64,000 bases of DNA from Pyrrhosoma nymphula (Eukaryota > Arthropoda > Insecta > Odonata > Coenagrionidae): assembly GCA_963573305.1 (NCBI GenBank), contig OY754331.1, positions 68,809,275 through 68,873,274 on the forward strand, given 5' to 3'. Shown here piece by piece: positions 1 to 13,835 of this stretch (position 1 is its first letter; each line of letters starts with the position of its first letter). The translations under genes were made by a program, and so were the position numbers. The notes under the pieces are model-generated. The model worked only from the letters and a program-made list of their open reading frames with translations. It did not search any database and was not told the DNA's origin.

Positions 1-3000
1 AGAAGCAATTGGTAGGTTAATAAGGTACAATGAAATGACTGAGAGAATCCATTGTACTGCGAAGTATGTGGCGCAGTCAGCCAAAATCGGTCGACTTGCA
101 ACTGAGTCTCTTTTCCGGATTTTGCAACAGGAAAATCTTGCTTGTCGCGCACGCCTGCCCCTCCCCCCCCCTCTACCGGAATGTGGTTCGGGTAGCTAAA
201 TTTATTCTCCACCGTGCTGGGGTTAAGGTGACCGAAAAAAGTCAGCGGTGTACATCCCATTCTTGAAGCGAGCAATATTTTTATTCTCGAATCAAATGCT
301 AAGCCACCACCAGACATATACTGCCAAGAGAGAGTAAATACCCGTTTGTCAAGGTACTCTAAAAACGTTTTGCAAAACTAGTAGTTTTACTGCTACTTTT
401 ATTAAAATATACTCGTTAAGGGATACACTCTTCCGTTAGACCTGGTTTTTTCAAACGTTTTACGGAATGTAGAAAGTTTTAGTCCCGTGAATTCGTTCAT
501 CGTAATACAATTTAGCAAAAGGAATCGCGTGAAACGTAAACATTTTGGGGGTACTTGTTGAAGAAAACAAATTTGAGTCAAAATATTTACAATCAAATGA
601 ATATTCCATCGCCTTCAAAATGTTCCTCCAATCTGAAGGTGGTAAATTGTGGTAGGGAAAGAAAAAGCAGACCCCTCAGGACAAATTTCCATCACATTCC
701 TGTCACCTACCTTTTACACAATCCTGATCCTTCGAAGTCACAGTGAAGACCTCAGCGAGTATGCAGGTGCTATAGAGAGCACTTCAGCACCTACCGAGAG
801 TTTTTAGCAGATTTCCTATCTGCTTCCGTCATGAGGTATTCCACTACTGCTATGAAATACTGTAAATAAATCTTGCTGTATGAGCGAAACAAAGCGATGC
901 TGTCAAAGAAGTCTATACTATCCCGAAAAACTTGAAAGTGAGCAGCATGCATACGGGACAAGAAACGCTTAGCGAGGAGAATGTAAAGTTGTATCAAAGT
1001 CTCTGGTCACACAATCTCAGTTCGTGGATGAGTTTTCTGTTTCTCTATTCCGACGGAATCGCCATGGGCTGTAGTCGTTATGACCAGCGCGAAAAATGTA
1101 TTTTTGAAAGAGTAAAGGTTTCTCGAGATTTTAAGAACAAACAATTGGAGAAATTGGAACGGTTTACTAAAGCAACAGCGTATTTTTCCTGACTTGTTTT
1201 CTGTGTACGTCAGCGCTTGAAGTTATACTCAATTTCCAAAACCTTGCAGTCCCAGAGCATTTTCACTCTCAAATGTAATGGTAGTTCAGAGAAACATTCA
1301 GATGGTTTCAATGAAGAGGCATAGTTTTCTCTGAAAGCAGCAAGTAAAATGATTAAGAAAATTGGGGAAAGCCATCGACTCACCTCACCAGTTAACGACT
1401 GTAAATGATGATTTAAATAGAAATATTATGATAACTTATTTCATCAGGCACCAAAATTCCTCCAAAATATGGCTTTTTAAACGTTGTCTTTTATTCCAGC
1501 TGTCTTAAAAAGTCTCTTCGAGAACTTATTGCTTATCTTTTTATTTAAATTAGCGTTCTCAGTTATCTTAAAATAATTATATAGATTTACATAATCATTT
1601 TTAGCTATCTATTCCCATTGTCACTCAAAATCTTAACCGTAGATGAATTTAGATAAAAATTCAAATATGATAATTGCTGGCAAATACACCAGAGGAGAAA
1701 AACGTTTCTTAAACAGAGAAGTACGGCAACGCTCGTACTAAAGATTCGAACATCCTAAAAAATTAAGGCAAAATACAATTTTTTTTACCCTCAAGGTGCC
1801 TTTTCTCTCATAAAAATTCATGTGTTGTTTTGGTACTGTTTCCGCAGTTTATGTGAACCAGGCACACCTTGTGCATCACATGAGCTGCCAAAGGTCAAAT
1901 AATGATTTCCCTGCTTTCTCAAAGAAACCACTTTTTGTTTCGTTTTTAATAACCCCGAAACCAAATTAGCCAAATCTACACTTGTCTCGATTTTTTCTAG
2001 ATCATTATTCTCCACCTCCCTTAATAAGTTGAAGATCCGTTGATTTCATAGCTATTCTATCAAAGAGAGTAAATAACTTGAACAGGAAAGAAAATGCAAC
2101 AGTTACGCTCATTTTTGTATTTTTTCGAAAAAAAAAACTTCGATCGTGTCTGTATTTATTAAACCAAATTTTAGAAATCTAGTTCACGGAAGAAGCCTAA
2201 AATTCACGTGGAAAAGAAATGGTAAGCGGGAAAATGTATTCTTTATTGGACTTAGAGCGCTTCTTGTGGTGCCTCTGGGTCCTCCATAAGCCGATTTAGT
2301 CTAGAAGTAGGTTTTGCAGGTGACGAATTTCTTTCGTTTTTACGAGATCCATATTCGAGTCGAGAGAAATATAATGACCTTTGCACTAGCTCCCCGGCGC
2401 GTCTGGCTTTCAGCTATAAAGGCGGGATTGGGTAATTTGCTTGTCGGCGTTAAGAAAGTCGTTGACCTGATATACTAGCTGAGAGTGAAGAACTTATATT
2501 TTATAAAGCTAGTTCTTAATATGTCCCACCGATTTTTGTTTCCATTTCACATGGAATCACAATTCTTTTGAAGACACTCACGAAGCGTATGTAATTGGAC
2601 ATTGAATATATGAAAGCGTATCAGGCTTTAATTTGCGAAAATGTTCAAACGTCACAATGGTAAGAAAAAAAATCAGTCTTACATTTTCGCACTTATTTAT
2701 TGAAAATGCTACACTTGATGGCGAGGTCCTCGGCTACTAATCCTAGGGTCAACTCCCGTCTGAGTGGGTTTTCACCACCCAGGGCATGTGTGTGTGTGCA
2801 TTGCAAATTGTAAATCGAATTGATTGTAAATTCATCGTTGATTGTAAATCGTGGTATTTTGGCCTCAGGTTGGACAATATTGAAAATTACACTATGTATT
2901 GAAACCATGGTTGGATCGCATTAAATAAGTGTGGAAATTTACTACTGAGTTTTTTCTTTTACCACTATGGGTACATTGAATAAACTGTTCCTCCAGCACA

Positions 3001-3846
3001 ACACTGCACCAATGATATACTGTAGACGGATCGGTGATCAGGCATGCTGCCTTTCAATAAAAAATCCATACCTGACACCGTGTTGATTTTTTACGAACAA
3101 GCAACTTTTTCCAGCTCTAATGGAGTGCGAACCATTGCTAATTTCAGCCGGATTTCATTAGAACGGACTGTAGTAACAGTAACGGCGGACTCAAATTTCC
3201 TCCGATTTTTCTTAATTCGTAAAAAGTGACAACATAAGGCTTTCCTTTACCACAATACACAATATAAATCTTTAATTAGGCAATATTTTGTGGTGAAGGC
3301 AATACTAAGACAAATTTTTACTTGCTATCAGGAAGTTGACGGAACAGTGTGAGTTCTGGTAGTCGAGTATATATGTACAATGGGATAATTAATATATTTA
3401 TCATTATATATATATACATTTTTATCCAAATCCCTAAGGACGGCATAGGCCGTATGTTTGCCTGTATCTATCTTATCAGTGGGCGTTCAACGACAGATGC
3501 TGTCGCGGAAAACCAACACTGCGGCAATGAGATTAACGGTGAATGTAAACAAGGCTCTTAAGGTTTTTCTCCAGGGGGCAAAAGTCTACCGCGTGATGCA
3601 GGTGTTGGGAAGTGGTGTGGGTCGAATCGAGAGCATTTGCGGAATTCGGACATGCACGCGGAACGTGGTATCTCTATAATGCGACGAGGAAGATCCATTC
3701 GCGCTCGAAGTCTTCCGTGTCGCCTGCCCGAAGCGGCCGCGCTGGGTTCTCAGATTGACTCGTGGGTCGGGCAATTCAAACATTGACGAGACTGCGGACT
3801 AATGGCGGTAACATTTATGGCATGTTCAAGCACTTCATCGTATTTG
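1..3846. other. Gene-free AT-rich stretch
   Basis: I see no gene or recognisable transposon here. Open frames are short, lack family resemblance and often oppose one another on both strands. There is a C-run near 160-172, a short TG run near 2788, and a cluster of the decamer ATTGTAAATC near 2804-2858. Around 3590-3780 the base composition turns GC- and CpG-rich, without a supported gene. Confidence 0.5.
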
Positions 3847-4399
3847 TTAAGGTGGTTGGAGTGGTAATCGTGGGTCATTGAGTGCACATTTTAATAATTT
3901 ATTAGTGAAGTCGAAAAAAATTCTAGAACTAGAATTTCAAATAAGTATGCCTATTCATGTGATGGAAGTCACCATACTCACCACACATTAACGAATGGAA
4001 ATTATACAATAATTATATTTTAAATTTTTTCTTTAATTAAAGCACGTTATGGCCCGATTTCCGGCGCGGTATTTGAAATTTAAGCGATAATTTTATTGGA
4101 ACACGTTTTTTCGAATCTTTGACTCGGCGTGGCACCTTGATATTTGATAAACTATTATAACATTATGAAATGGGTTGTTTCGCGTTTAGAAGAAAATCTG
4201 CACATATTTAGTCGAATTATTACGAAATGTATATCAGGTGCTATAAGGCTACATGTTAAACAAGCATTGAATTGCCTAAAAACCATACCAGTGAAATGCA
4301 ATTTTTTTCTCTTTTATCTATGGATTTTACTAATAAAAACGCGATTGGAAAGTTTCACGAAAAGCTTTTCATGTACATAAATCGCGCGAACCATCTTAA
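3847..4399 (+). mobile_element. TTAA-ended MITE, family 1, copy 1 (most complete)
   Basis: This is a 553-bp non-coding element. It starts TTAAGGTGGTTGGAGTGG and ends with the inverted, diverged counterpart (AACCATCTTAA). TTAA sits at both edges, which would fit a piggyBac-type TTAA target duplication, although the first bases are not the usual CCC of piggyBac ends. The interior matches the copies at 28561-29034 (same strand) and 15730-16272 (opposite strand). Shared blocks include GGCGCGGTATT, GACTCGGCGTG, TTTCGCGTTTAGAAG, CGAATTATTACGAAAT and AAGTTTCACG. It has no coding capacity. The assignment as a DNA-transposon derivative rests on the terminal inverted repeats and multiple copies; the superfamily is inferred. 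Confidence 0.72.
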
Positions 4400-6025
4400 A
4401 TAAAGATTTATTTTTCCTTTTGCTACAAGCGGTCAGAGAGGAAAATGCAGCCAATGGAAGGACTAGTTTCAGAGTCACTAAACGTTCGAAGGTATTAGGG
4501 AAAAGCAAGATAAAATCGTGAGGGTCCGCGAATGAGTCAGCCAAAAGCATCGTCCAAGAACGCAGTTTTTAACGAACTCACCTCGCGCAATTTTTGGCGG
4601 ATCTTTGTTCGTTTTTCGGCGAGGCAACAGCGCGTGGAGAAGTTAACAGCCATACGTGCGCGATCTCCCCGTAATCTTTCCGTAATTTTAAATGCCATGG
4701 TCGTCCAATAATACTTGTGCCACCGTCACTCCTATTAGTGAAAATGGACCAGAGGGATTATGTATGTACTTTTGGACAATATGCAGGGTGAACAGTTTTA
4801 GTTTTTTGCGACGGCCTACGCCCACGGGTGCATCGGTTCGCAAGCGTTGGTATAGGCGGGGACCATCTGTTGACATTATTGCGGACGCCAAGAATCTATT
4901 TACTCACATCATAGCGTTCGCCTACTCGCGAGAATAAATATACTTCAGGCAGGGTCCGAATATGAACGAACCGATAGTGGGCGTTGCTTACCCTCGCGCC
5001 TTATGACACTAAACATTCTCTATCCTGCAGCGCCATTCATGTTTTGGTAGTTTAAACATTTTTAATTGACATCTATCGCCGTCGTCTACTCGAGGGTCAG
5101 TTCAATGGGTTAAGTCACGGTTGCACAAACTGGCCGATACTTATTTCTTTGCGTTTCTGCTTGGTATTCTCGCAAAGGGCGAAACTAAAGTAATGATCTA
5201 TGCAAATAAAAAGCAAATATAATAGTGTATGAAGCATTAAAAATCTCCATTATTTTCATTCACGCTCAATACTGGATGATTATTTACCAATACTTAGAAT
5301 ATGAGACGGTGGTTTTTAGAATTTACAATTTTTAATGATTAAGCATAATATTTTGCATAGCATAAGTTTAGCATTCTTTAATTTTTTCAAATTATGAATA
5401 TAGCTTTTTCTGGGATATTGATGGAACACGGAAAATTATGGTACGATTATTTCTCAATGCCAGAGATTATATATAAATTTTTACATTAATGGTTCCAGTG
5501 TTTTACTCAGTAGGTATGAAGATGTTTTTGTTTTGCTAATATCACTACACTAACTACCATTGGGTGAGGTATACGCAAGAAGTCTGTTTCTTTCCATGTT
5601 TTTGTTATCGCGGCACAAGCTGACAATGAGCGAGATTCTAAAAGCAGTTCATTACCTTAACGCCAAAGAACCATGTACCAAAAAATATCTAACTACAGTT
5701 CGTTTACCCTTTCGATAAAGATATACCATGAAAAAATCACAGCTTAGTTTTATCACACGTTTTCGTATTTGAGGCTAAACCTCCATTTGAACCCCAGAAC
5801 TTCGGGTCCTTAATAGAAAGCTCAACCATCATTACTACTTCGATATTACGACATAAATCCATATAAACGTCCGGGGTGAGCTATTATTTCGCCATCTAAC
5901 TATATTTATCTAGGAGCTTCCTCGAAGAAGTTGAAGTTTCACGATAAGCTGGCGAGTAGAGGAGCCTTTGGTAAACACCAACAAGTTTGTAAGTCTGAGG
6001 GATAAAATGATCCGATATCACTGAG
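4400..6025. other. No gene seen
   Basis: Intergenic DNA. The stretch 4570-4990 is richer in CpG and carries opposed open frames of 67 and 81 codons, neither with recognisable protein features. The rest is AT-rich and unremarkable. Confidence 0.45.
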
Positions 6026-6031
6026 AAACGG

Positions 6032-6074
6032 CAGCTTTCCGTAAGACATTGTATCAATATCTTACGGAAAGCTG
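6032..6074. repeat. 15-bp perfect inverted repeat (hairpin)
   Basis: CAGCTTTCCGTAAGA at 6032-6046 is exactly inverted at 6060-6074, with a 13-nt spacer. It may be an isolated stem-loop or the centre of an old foldback element. No function is visible. Confidence 0.6.
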
Positions 6075-6625
6075 TTTAGTGGAATTCTGGCAAATAAACC
6101 GGCCTATAGAGAGCAGTACTGAAAAGTGTCATGGCATATATCGAGGGGATTGATGTCAGTACGACATAAGAGCGCAGTCGTCTTGAATTACTCTAGTCCA
6201 GTCAATGAAAGAGTTTTAGAGGACATGGAAGAGGACAGAGACCAAACTTCAGGGATGAGTTTCGAGTTGATAGGTGGTAATTGGTAAACACACTAAAAGT
6301 CCCCAGACCTAGGTGTGCGGGAGGGAGGGGGGGGGCGCAGAAGGTCCCTTTTTTGTTTTTTGCTCATATCTTGAAAATGGTGCGTTGTAGCGAAAATATT
6401 AATTAATCTAAAATTAAAGCTATTTAAATGTACTACAAAATAGTGCCTTATACATTTATTTCTTTTCCTCATAGTTATCGAGATATTTAGCGAAAATTGT
6501 AAATATTTGAAAAAAACGCTTTAATTCCTCACTTTTTTGACAAACGTTTCCTTATAACGGCTCAGCCTTTACTTTTACAGCAAAGTCTTCAGAGGCACAG
6601 TTGTCTAAAATTAATTACCTTTAAA

Positions 6626-6740
6626 ATGAGACATAATTTAATATTTTATCTTCAGCTGGTCAATAGTTTCAACAATTTGAAATGTCTAGGGAAATTCCGA
6701 AATTTGGTAAGAAAACCGCACATCGCTCTTTCTCGCTTTC
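6626..6740 (+). repeat. Direct repeat unit A
   Basis: This shares about 115 bp with 7038-7150 in the same orientation: an ACATAATTTAATA start, TTTATCTTCA, CAATTTGAAAT, TTCCGAAATTT and GAAACCGCACATC, in the same order and spacing. The copies are moderately diverged. They may be internal repeats of one larger decayed element covering about 6300-7200, or an old local duplication. Confidence 0.6.
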
Positions 6741-7037
6741 TAGGGTTGTATATTATTAAAATAGCTATATGTTGAGTTAACATACATAAATGGCAATAAA
6801 GTGTGTGATGAACTAAATATACAGTAGGCTTATTTATACTCACTTTTTCACACTATGTGCATAGGTACATATTGAAGTACATGCTGCCGCACAGTGGTCC
6901 CAAATCAAAAAAAGTTGGCTACAAGTCATTTTTTAAACTTTATACGAGGAAGTTCGGTAAGCTGTTTTCGTATTCTACTGTAGATGATCTACAATATAGG
7001 CTACTACGATGGTCATTGTACTGCTCATAGTAATCTG

Positions 7038-7150
7038 TGGAACATAATTTAATAGTTTATCTTCAACTAGTCAAAAGTTACAGCAATTTGAAATTTCTGG
7101 GGAATTTCCGAAATTTCGCAAGGAAACCGCACATCACTCTATCCCGTTCA
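7038..7150 (+). repeat. Direct repeat unit B
   Basis: This is the second copy of the unit at 6626-6740, about 410 bp downstream and in the same orientation. The 300 bp between them contain no open frame of note. Confidence 0.6.
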
Positions 7151-7159
7151 TGTATGTTT

Positions 7160-8380
7160 ATATCTTATTTATAAAGCTATTGTGAGCGTCGGAAGAAGAA
7201 ATTACAGAGGAGTGCATTCATTGGCGGGTCTTGGCCAACGAAAAGGGTGTTTCACAAGTGTTAGTTCGCTTCCAACAATACCACTACCCATAGAGTGAAA
7301 AGTATTCAATGGTACTTACATTAATATCAGCATTGTAAACAACAAACTAATTGAATGATCGTATTTTCAAGACTATGGTTGAGCATGGACCATAAATTTA
7401 TAAATCTTGGGCTTCCTAGTAAGGTGAACAAAATCCCTTTCTTGCGTTAATTGTAACCAAGTTTTTAGATGCAAATCGTCTGTGAAGTAGGAGGGAGAGG
7501 CTACTCAATATTGAGGACAGGAACGTCCGCGGTCGAAGCACAGAGATTATGGCGGGTGCAATAGTGATACATTTCTTTCTGTGATACATGTGGGTTAGTA
7601 TCGAACACTTGACTCTGGATGTCCTGCCAAATGATATTTTTTCCCAGTCACTGCGGCGATTAATTCGTCCATTAACAACTGGCAGTTACTGATCTCTTAC
7701 ATGCACGAATAAATTTCTTCCATTCCTCTGGAAATGCAGTTATCAGATCCTTTTTGGGTTCTTTAGTCAGATATAAGGCCTAATAAAATTCACATAGCAT
7801 TTATCATCGTAAATTACTTCCTCGGCAACTAAATCATTTTTGGAGGACTGCCGACCAATAACTTTTTCACTCCACTTGTCATTCCTCGCAAGACCAGCCT
7901 CCATACACGTTTGTTGCATAGTAGCTAATTTTCGCGCGTCATACACCACTTTCCCCCTTCCTTTTCTTATTATCTATAGGGTCTGTTCAGAGAAAGCAGT
8001 GATTCTTGAAATTGAATTCTATTAGTGAAGACCTCGAGCTCACCGTTTCAGTTGATGCAGATAATGTTGATGCAGCCTGCCTCTTCAAATCCACTGTAAT
8101 GCTTTGTGTTCTGGTGTTACTTTTGCACTGTGGAAATGAGCATATTTTGCTAGACTTAAACATCTTCATTGCTTCTATACCCGTATTCACATTGGCGTCA
8201 TTTTTAAGTGTCCGGGAAAATAAATCAACTTGAGCGGTCAAAAATTACGCAGAGCCCAATAATTTAAGGATGGCAGTTTCAAAATCCACCAGGTTCTCCA
8301 CAAAGAATTAAACACAAAAGTTTTCTCCTGATTTTAAAGTATTTTTACACCCCACCACCCTGTTTACCCTCAACATGGGC
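7160..8380. other. No gene seen
   Basis: This stretch has only short opposed open frames, such as around 7990-8240 where both strands are open for about 75-84 codons. None shows a domain or plausible splice context. Confidence 0.4.
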
Positions 8381-8384
8381 CCAA

Positions 8385-8413
8385 CGTCGAACCTATATCC
8401 TGGCTACGTCACT
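8385..8413 (-). mobile_element. hAT-like MITE terminus
   Basis: Read on the minus strand this begins CAGTGACGTAGCCAGGATAT. That is the same kind of end as the complete short elements at 19269-19558 and 48327-48607 (CAGTRGCGTA). I cannot find the partner end, so the boundary on the other side is unknown. Confidence 0.45.
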
Positions 8414-9941
8414 GCACCTAAACATAAATACATAGAGATAAGAGTTGAAGAGAAAGCATGCGAGTCGTGCTGTTATTCATTCTGACGATGAAAGTAGACT
8501 AATTTCTTGGGTCGACAATAATATATTACCACTTTCCAAGGGGCAAATAGTCTTCTCTTGCCTCATGATAGTATTATCCTCTAATCGTCCTCTGATTTGA
8601 GTGCTGGCATCAAAATCCAATACACCCCGATAGTAAGTGATCAGGTAAAATGTCAGGCTTCGCGCCATCTCCGGGTGTGACATATAGCGGTAGAGGTTCA
8701 TTCTTATATTCGTCTCCGCCTTCTAATTTTCTTGGAGTTAAAAATAACTTCCAGCGGTGAACTAGGCACTTCCCTGGCGAATTTTGGCGAGATAAACTAT
8801 CTGAAGATGTGCATTATCCTGTCATTAACTCGATGTATTGCCGTTTTTCAATTAATGATTGCGAATAAAATTTATAATCTTCCACTTTATTTCAGAGAGA
8901 ATTAATTTATAAATGATCAACGGTGGTTTAGGTGTCACACAGCTCCTTTCAATAATCGACGAAAGTAACCATGGGAATCATACTAGAGACGTCGAAGATT
9001 AAAGGTATATATAATGGTTTTTTTTATGAACCATTTCGCAAATCACCAAGCAAACAACTCCAAGAGCATCGGAAGGAATTTTTTTGTATAAGAAAAGAGG
9101 AATGCGACTTTAAAAGTAGCATTTTCATTTGAAAAATGTATTCATTCGAGCTTTACGAGTTTCATTTACTGAAAAATGCTTCGATTTACGGAAATATTGA
9201 TTCAGAGAAAACTTGCTACATAATGCGTACAACATCAAGAATACTCACGTAAGTGGAATTTTTATGGAGAAACACCGAATGTTCGACTGAAACGAGTGCG
9301 ATTTGGAGGATTCCAGCAATTCCAACTGCGTGTATCCCAAATATTAAACTCATTTAACTTCCACCGGCGCCAAACGTTATGAAGATATGCTCACATTCGT
9401 GTATATATAACCGAGGTTAGCCAGGCAAAGTTTCCTTGAGACTTCATTCGATTCCAAACGAAGTACAAAACTAAATGACCTTGTACACACACATACGTAT
9501 TGCATGAGTACTCACCCAGTGAACATTTTTCGTTATTTCCATTTGCATTGCTCGTCCCTGTCTCCCTCGGCGACCTCGTGGTCCTCGGATCGCCTCTCCC
9601 CACCAGCCGTTCACCTACGCCACCCCTCACAGATGCTCCCTCTTTGTCGGGCGACCTTGTAGGGTCCGTCTGCGCGAATTCCCTGGCACTCTTGGGAACC
9701 CCCCTCCCCCATTTCCCCTCAACCGGGGGAAGGCGGGAATCACGCGGTCTCCGCAATGTTTACGTACATTCAACCCCCCTTGACTTCCTGTACCCTCCCC
9801 TCTGTTCCTCTTGAAGTAGACTGAGTGGCTTGGCCGCTTATTAAGTGGGCTTTGCAGATTTTTAAAGGCCTATGCACTTGGTAAACACGGCGTTTTATTA
9901 CGGGCAAGAAAGCTTTTAGGCCCAAACTGTGCAAATAAAAT

Positions 9942-10170
9942 TCATCTACATAATAGCCTGCAAGCCACCTCAAAGGTGTGTGGCAGGGGGGTGAGTTTTC
10001 ACAAGCATGCACTACACTATATCCTACAAAATTGATGCATTATCAAAAACTTGCAAATGCCTGTCAAGAGTAGAACATTCACCTACACTCACTAAATTAT
10101 GTGCTGCCTATGTTATATAAAACTATGAGTATTAATGTATTTTGTAACTACAAAATGCACAGAGATGCAA
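9942..10170 (-). mobile_element. 3' tail of a jockey/CR1-like LINE, minus strand
   Basis: The minus strand carries the LINE 3' end seen complete at 18120-18214: a CCTGCCACACACC block, a GAGGTGGCTTGCAGG block, then a TATGTAGATGAA tail. Upstream of it (10100-10170) the sequence matches the 3'-untranslated part of another copy at about 15170-15225. No coding sequence remains in this fragment. It is a 5'-truncated, decayed insertion. Confidence 0.65.
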
Positions 10171-10561
10171 AGAGTGACACAGGAAGCATGCGAAAAACTC
10201 TGTGCCTCCTGGAGGTATTTCGAATAATGTTGTCCCAATCGACATAACTGGAAGGTGTATCAATATTTGTGCGCTGAGTTAAATGCTCTGAATTAAGGAA
10301 GATTCACGGACTAGGATGATTTTTATGTCATGAGGATCATGCACACATGCAAGTCTGAAATTCCCTCTCTTTTCCAAAACGTCATTCAACCAAGTGATTC
10401 CAAACAAGTCTTAATTCTCAAAAAAATGTTCCTCCTATCGTTTCTGTTACGGAAAAAGTATAATTTTTTTAAAAGTTTGGAGTATTTCCTAACTTTATGG
10501 ATTCAAATATTTTGACCACGAAGAGACATTTCTTTAAGTTGTCCACGACTAATACATGTAT

Positions 10562-10766
10562 GTACAGGCACTTCCAATGAAAAGTTACCACTGCAGAGCC
10601 GAAATTTCTAAGTCCGGAGTTTTTTGTAAATTTGGCATCGCTGCGTCACGGCTTCCCCCTAGCGGAGCCTGAGGAAGTTCTAACCGTAAACAAACCCCCT
10701 TCCCTCCGCCCTCCTCTCCTTTCTTAGCGGAAAGGACCAAGGGATTACTGGCGGTCGGTCTTTTTC
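10562..10766 (-). repeat. GC-rich dispersed repeat, left member of an inverted pair
   Basis: This 205-bp block is nearly identical to the reverse complement of 13836-14043, with a few substitutions and one small insertion or deletion. The outer edge is GTACAGGCACTTCCAATG and the inner edge is near GGCGGTCGGTC. Both copies are open for about 60 codons in the same frame, but high nucleotide identity alone would explain that, and the peptide matches nothing I recognise. The pair could be two copies of one short repeat or the long terminal inverted repeats of a 3.48-kb element. Confidence 0.75.
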
Positions 10767-10769
10767 TCA

Positions 10770-12370
10770 TGCCCTAAAGGTGGGCATTTCTCCGAGTCGC
10801 GCAGCCAGACGTCGGAGGTCCCGAACATACCTCTACGCTCGCCACCACCATCACGTATTGGCATAACATAAAAAATCGACGTTCACTTAGAAGAGGAAAT
10901 CACAAATCATCATTGTTCATTATCACCCCCAATTTGTATGTGTACCTTGAATAATCGATGAATAATTAATTCCTTGGTCTATTGGTGTTGTTTCACGTTT
11001 GTGCTATTTCAGTGTGAGTTCATTAACATGTTTTATTCTCACATCGATGTGGTCAGAAGTTTTATAAATATGCGATCTCAATGTTTTAAGACTAGGAATA
11101 GTCTCAGAAGAAGAAAATAACGTGCCGAATTGTCGTAATTTCCACGAGTTTACCGTAGGATTTATGGTATAGACTCGTAATTTGAATAATAACAATACCC
11201 ATTATATTACTGCTTGTATAATACCAATACACATCTGTTATTGACCACGCAGCCGTTTCCCTAAAATCTGGTCTAATATCTGCTGCGATAAGAGACGAGG
11301 GCCTCCCTGCGACAATGATGCAAAATGGGGAGCTGCGCGAGATTAAGAACCTAGGTTGAGAGGAGAAGAGAGAAAAGACCTCAGGCAGGAGACCTTTCTC
11401 ATTCGACTAGTTTCACCCAAGTCGTCGGCATATATATCTTTAGTTGCAATTCCTCCTATTTACGATTCTATTCTTCACCCGCGAAATTCTGCGGTCATAA
11501 ACTACGGCCACTATGCGCATATTCCTATAATCCATTAAAAGCAATCTTATAAATTTTGAGCCTCGGAACGTCGGAACTTTTTAGTGATCAGTTTTCTTTT
11601 CATTGGAGTAATGGATTTTTGAAATTCGGTTCTAGCTAGGCAGCAGTGAAGAAATATTGAAGAAGAAATTGTGCCTAAGTGACTTTTCAGGATTTTAAAA
11701 TATTTTTTGGACTTGCGTTTTTAGTTTTTCAAGCCTTTGGTAGCGCTTTCTGTTCATCGATCAGCAGTGGTTTTTATTTATTTTGTGGTATATTCTTTTA
11801 CAATGTGGGCGGAATATTTTTGTATTTTTAGTTTTCGAAAATATCTGTATTATCGACACCTCAATGTTGTATTGTTTTTCATATCAATGTCGTAATGTTT
11901 TTTGAAATGTTATAATTGGAATCCTTTTTTGGTCTAACATTGTTCTACATCGAAATCGTATTTTATATGATTCCCTGGTCCTCTCGGCCCTTGTTCACAG
12001 GTCACTTCTGGCATTGGTGTTATATAATGGCTTGTTATGAATTATCACGTTTTGAGTTCGATTAAAAAGTGATAGAGGCGCAGAAAGTGTCAGTGACTAA
12101 GAAGAATGAGTATTTGATGGAATTTGAACGAAAATATTACATTTAGGACAACATAAGAATATTCCGGGCTACTTATTGTTTATAGGAGACCTGCAGACGG
12201 TCACAAAATACCACCGACTTCTTCTGTCTATCTTAGGAAGCTTGAAAATTTAAATTTAGATCATCAATTATGCTACATTTGAATCTATCTGAAAATACTT
12301 ATCAACGGGTTAATATCAGGCTAAACCTGATCATCGCGTGGCACACCCGAAGAACATTTTTGATCAACAG
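10770..12370. other. No gene seen
   Basis: AT-rich spacer inside the 10.56/14.04-kb inverted pair. If that pair is a set of long terminal repeats, this would be element interior, yet no transposase-like frame is open. Confidence 0.4.
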
Positions 12371-12374
12371 GTTA

Positions 12375-12435
12375 ACATCTACATTTACGTAATACCGTGC
12401 AAGCCACCGCGAGGGCGTGTGGCAGAGGGTGAACT
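12375..12435 (-). mobile_element. LINE 3' tail fragment, minus strand
   Basis: On the minus strand this reads a CTCTGCCACACGCCC block, then CGGTGGCTTGCACGG, then TAAATGTAGATGT. It is the same terminal module as at 18150-18214. Only about 60 bp are clearly alignable. Confidence 0.6.
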
Positions 12436-12439
12436 TTTG

Positions 12440-13835
12440 TTTTTCAGCTGTAATCATTATCACTAAACTCCACTGACTCTGCTTTGATGAAATCGCGAGA
12501 ATATTGAGCCGTGCGACCGGATAAGTTTACGCAGAATCACGTTAAATTATTTTTCTTTGAGTACGCTCCAGGAACATACTTGTTGTTCACGCCCTTCAGC
12601 CCTTGAAAAGAGTGGAGTCTCTTTAGGGTCCATGAAACATTCCAGAAATACACAAGTTAGGAATCTTTTTCATGTTGTTCATACACACTTTCAAATTAAA
12701 TAGAAATTTATTTAATCACCGAGTGGTTGAACAGTGGACACCAGCTAGGATTTTGGCGCATTGTGATTCAGTATGGGTAGTTGATTTACTTCGCACGTAT
12801 TATCAATGATTATTTTACCTTTCGGGTATCCTGCGCTTTTAAGTAGCAGTATTCAGCCATATCTATGATATACGCAATTGCAATGATTGCAATGGTTGCA
12901 ATGCAATCTAGTGCTCTAGTGGAAAGGGACTAGGGAGAGGTGAATGCCTTATGGGGGGCGGCATGTTCCCTCTGACCACATTGTTGAGTCCCTGTGTTGT
13001 GACAATGGGGATGGGGAGGACCGGTCTCCGCGAAGAATAATTTTCCACTGCCCAAAAACCTTACTCCATACGTTTTATTGCACCCGCGACCCCTTCCACG
13101 CGGTATACCTCGGGTCAACATCCTCAGAGTTTATGCCCTTGCAAGCCAGTGCCCCTGCAGAAGGGTTGATCCGGAAGCAGGTAAAACCTTAGAGACGTCT
13201 GCCCATCAACTCTTACACCTGAGTGATTATAAGTTTTTTCTAGTCACATTACCAGGCGAATATTTCAAAACATTTAAATATCCACGAGTGAACACGTTTA
13301 TCAAAATGGTTTCTCGATTTAGGTGTGCTGGCCTCTTATTAATTTCATACGTGGTTTGAAGGAAGTAACCATTCACACACAAAAATGAATCGATTCCGTC
13401 ACATTTAAGAAATATATCCAAACATTTTTGCGATAATATTTGCTGTGCAATATGGTCGAATAATAGAACACCTGTCCATCAGAAGGGAAAGAGAGGATCA
13501 GCATATTGTAATTAGTATTCTCAGTTGCGATTAATGTTCGTAAGGAAATTTACTAACTGCCGTCCACACTTTCCGCAATCGGAGCAATTGGCCCCTCGAG
13601 AGGAGATCGCCGGGAGGCGGCTGGGTGCCCGCGCGTCCCGTTTGCGAACCCATCCTGACGGGGAATTTCCAGCTAGACAATGCTTCCTCGGCGCCCCTCC
13701 CCTACGGGAGGAAGAGAATAGTGTGTGGCGATCCTTTGGCAGGGGGAGGAAGACACGCGGCTCAATGACACGTTTGGGCACAAGGGTAGAGCGAGAGTCG
13801 GGGGTATTTTGCGACCATCGTGAGAAGAAGCATTG
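12440..13835. other. No gene seen; CpG-rich patches
   Basis: A short run of TTGCAATG-like units lies near 12878-12908. The stretches 12930-13190 and 13560-13770 are GC-rich with overlapping open frames on both strands (up to 103 codons on plus and 86 on minus). I find no splice or domain support. They may be decayed repeat or a promoter-like CpG patch. Confidence 0.35.

Noticed and set aside
9391..9814. Opposed 121- and 104-codon frames
   Set aside because: They cover the same GC-rich stretch on both strands, are proline/arginine-rich as expected from composition, and show no domain or splice support.
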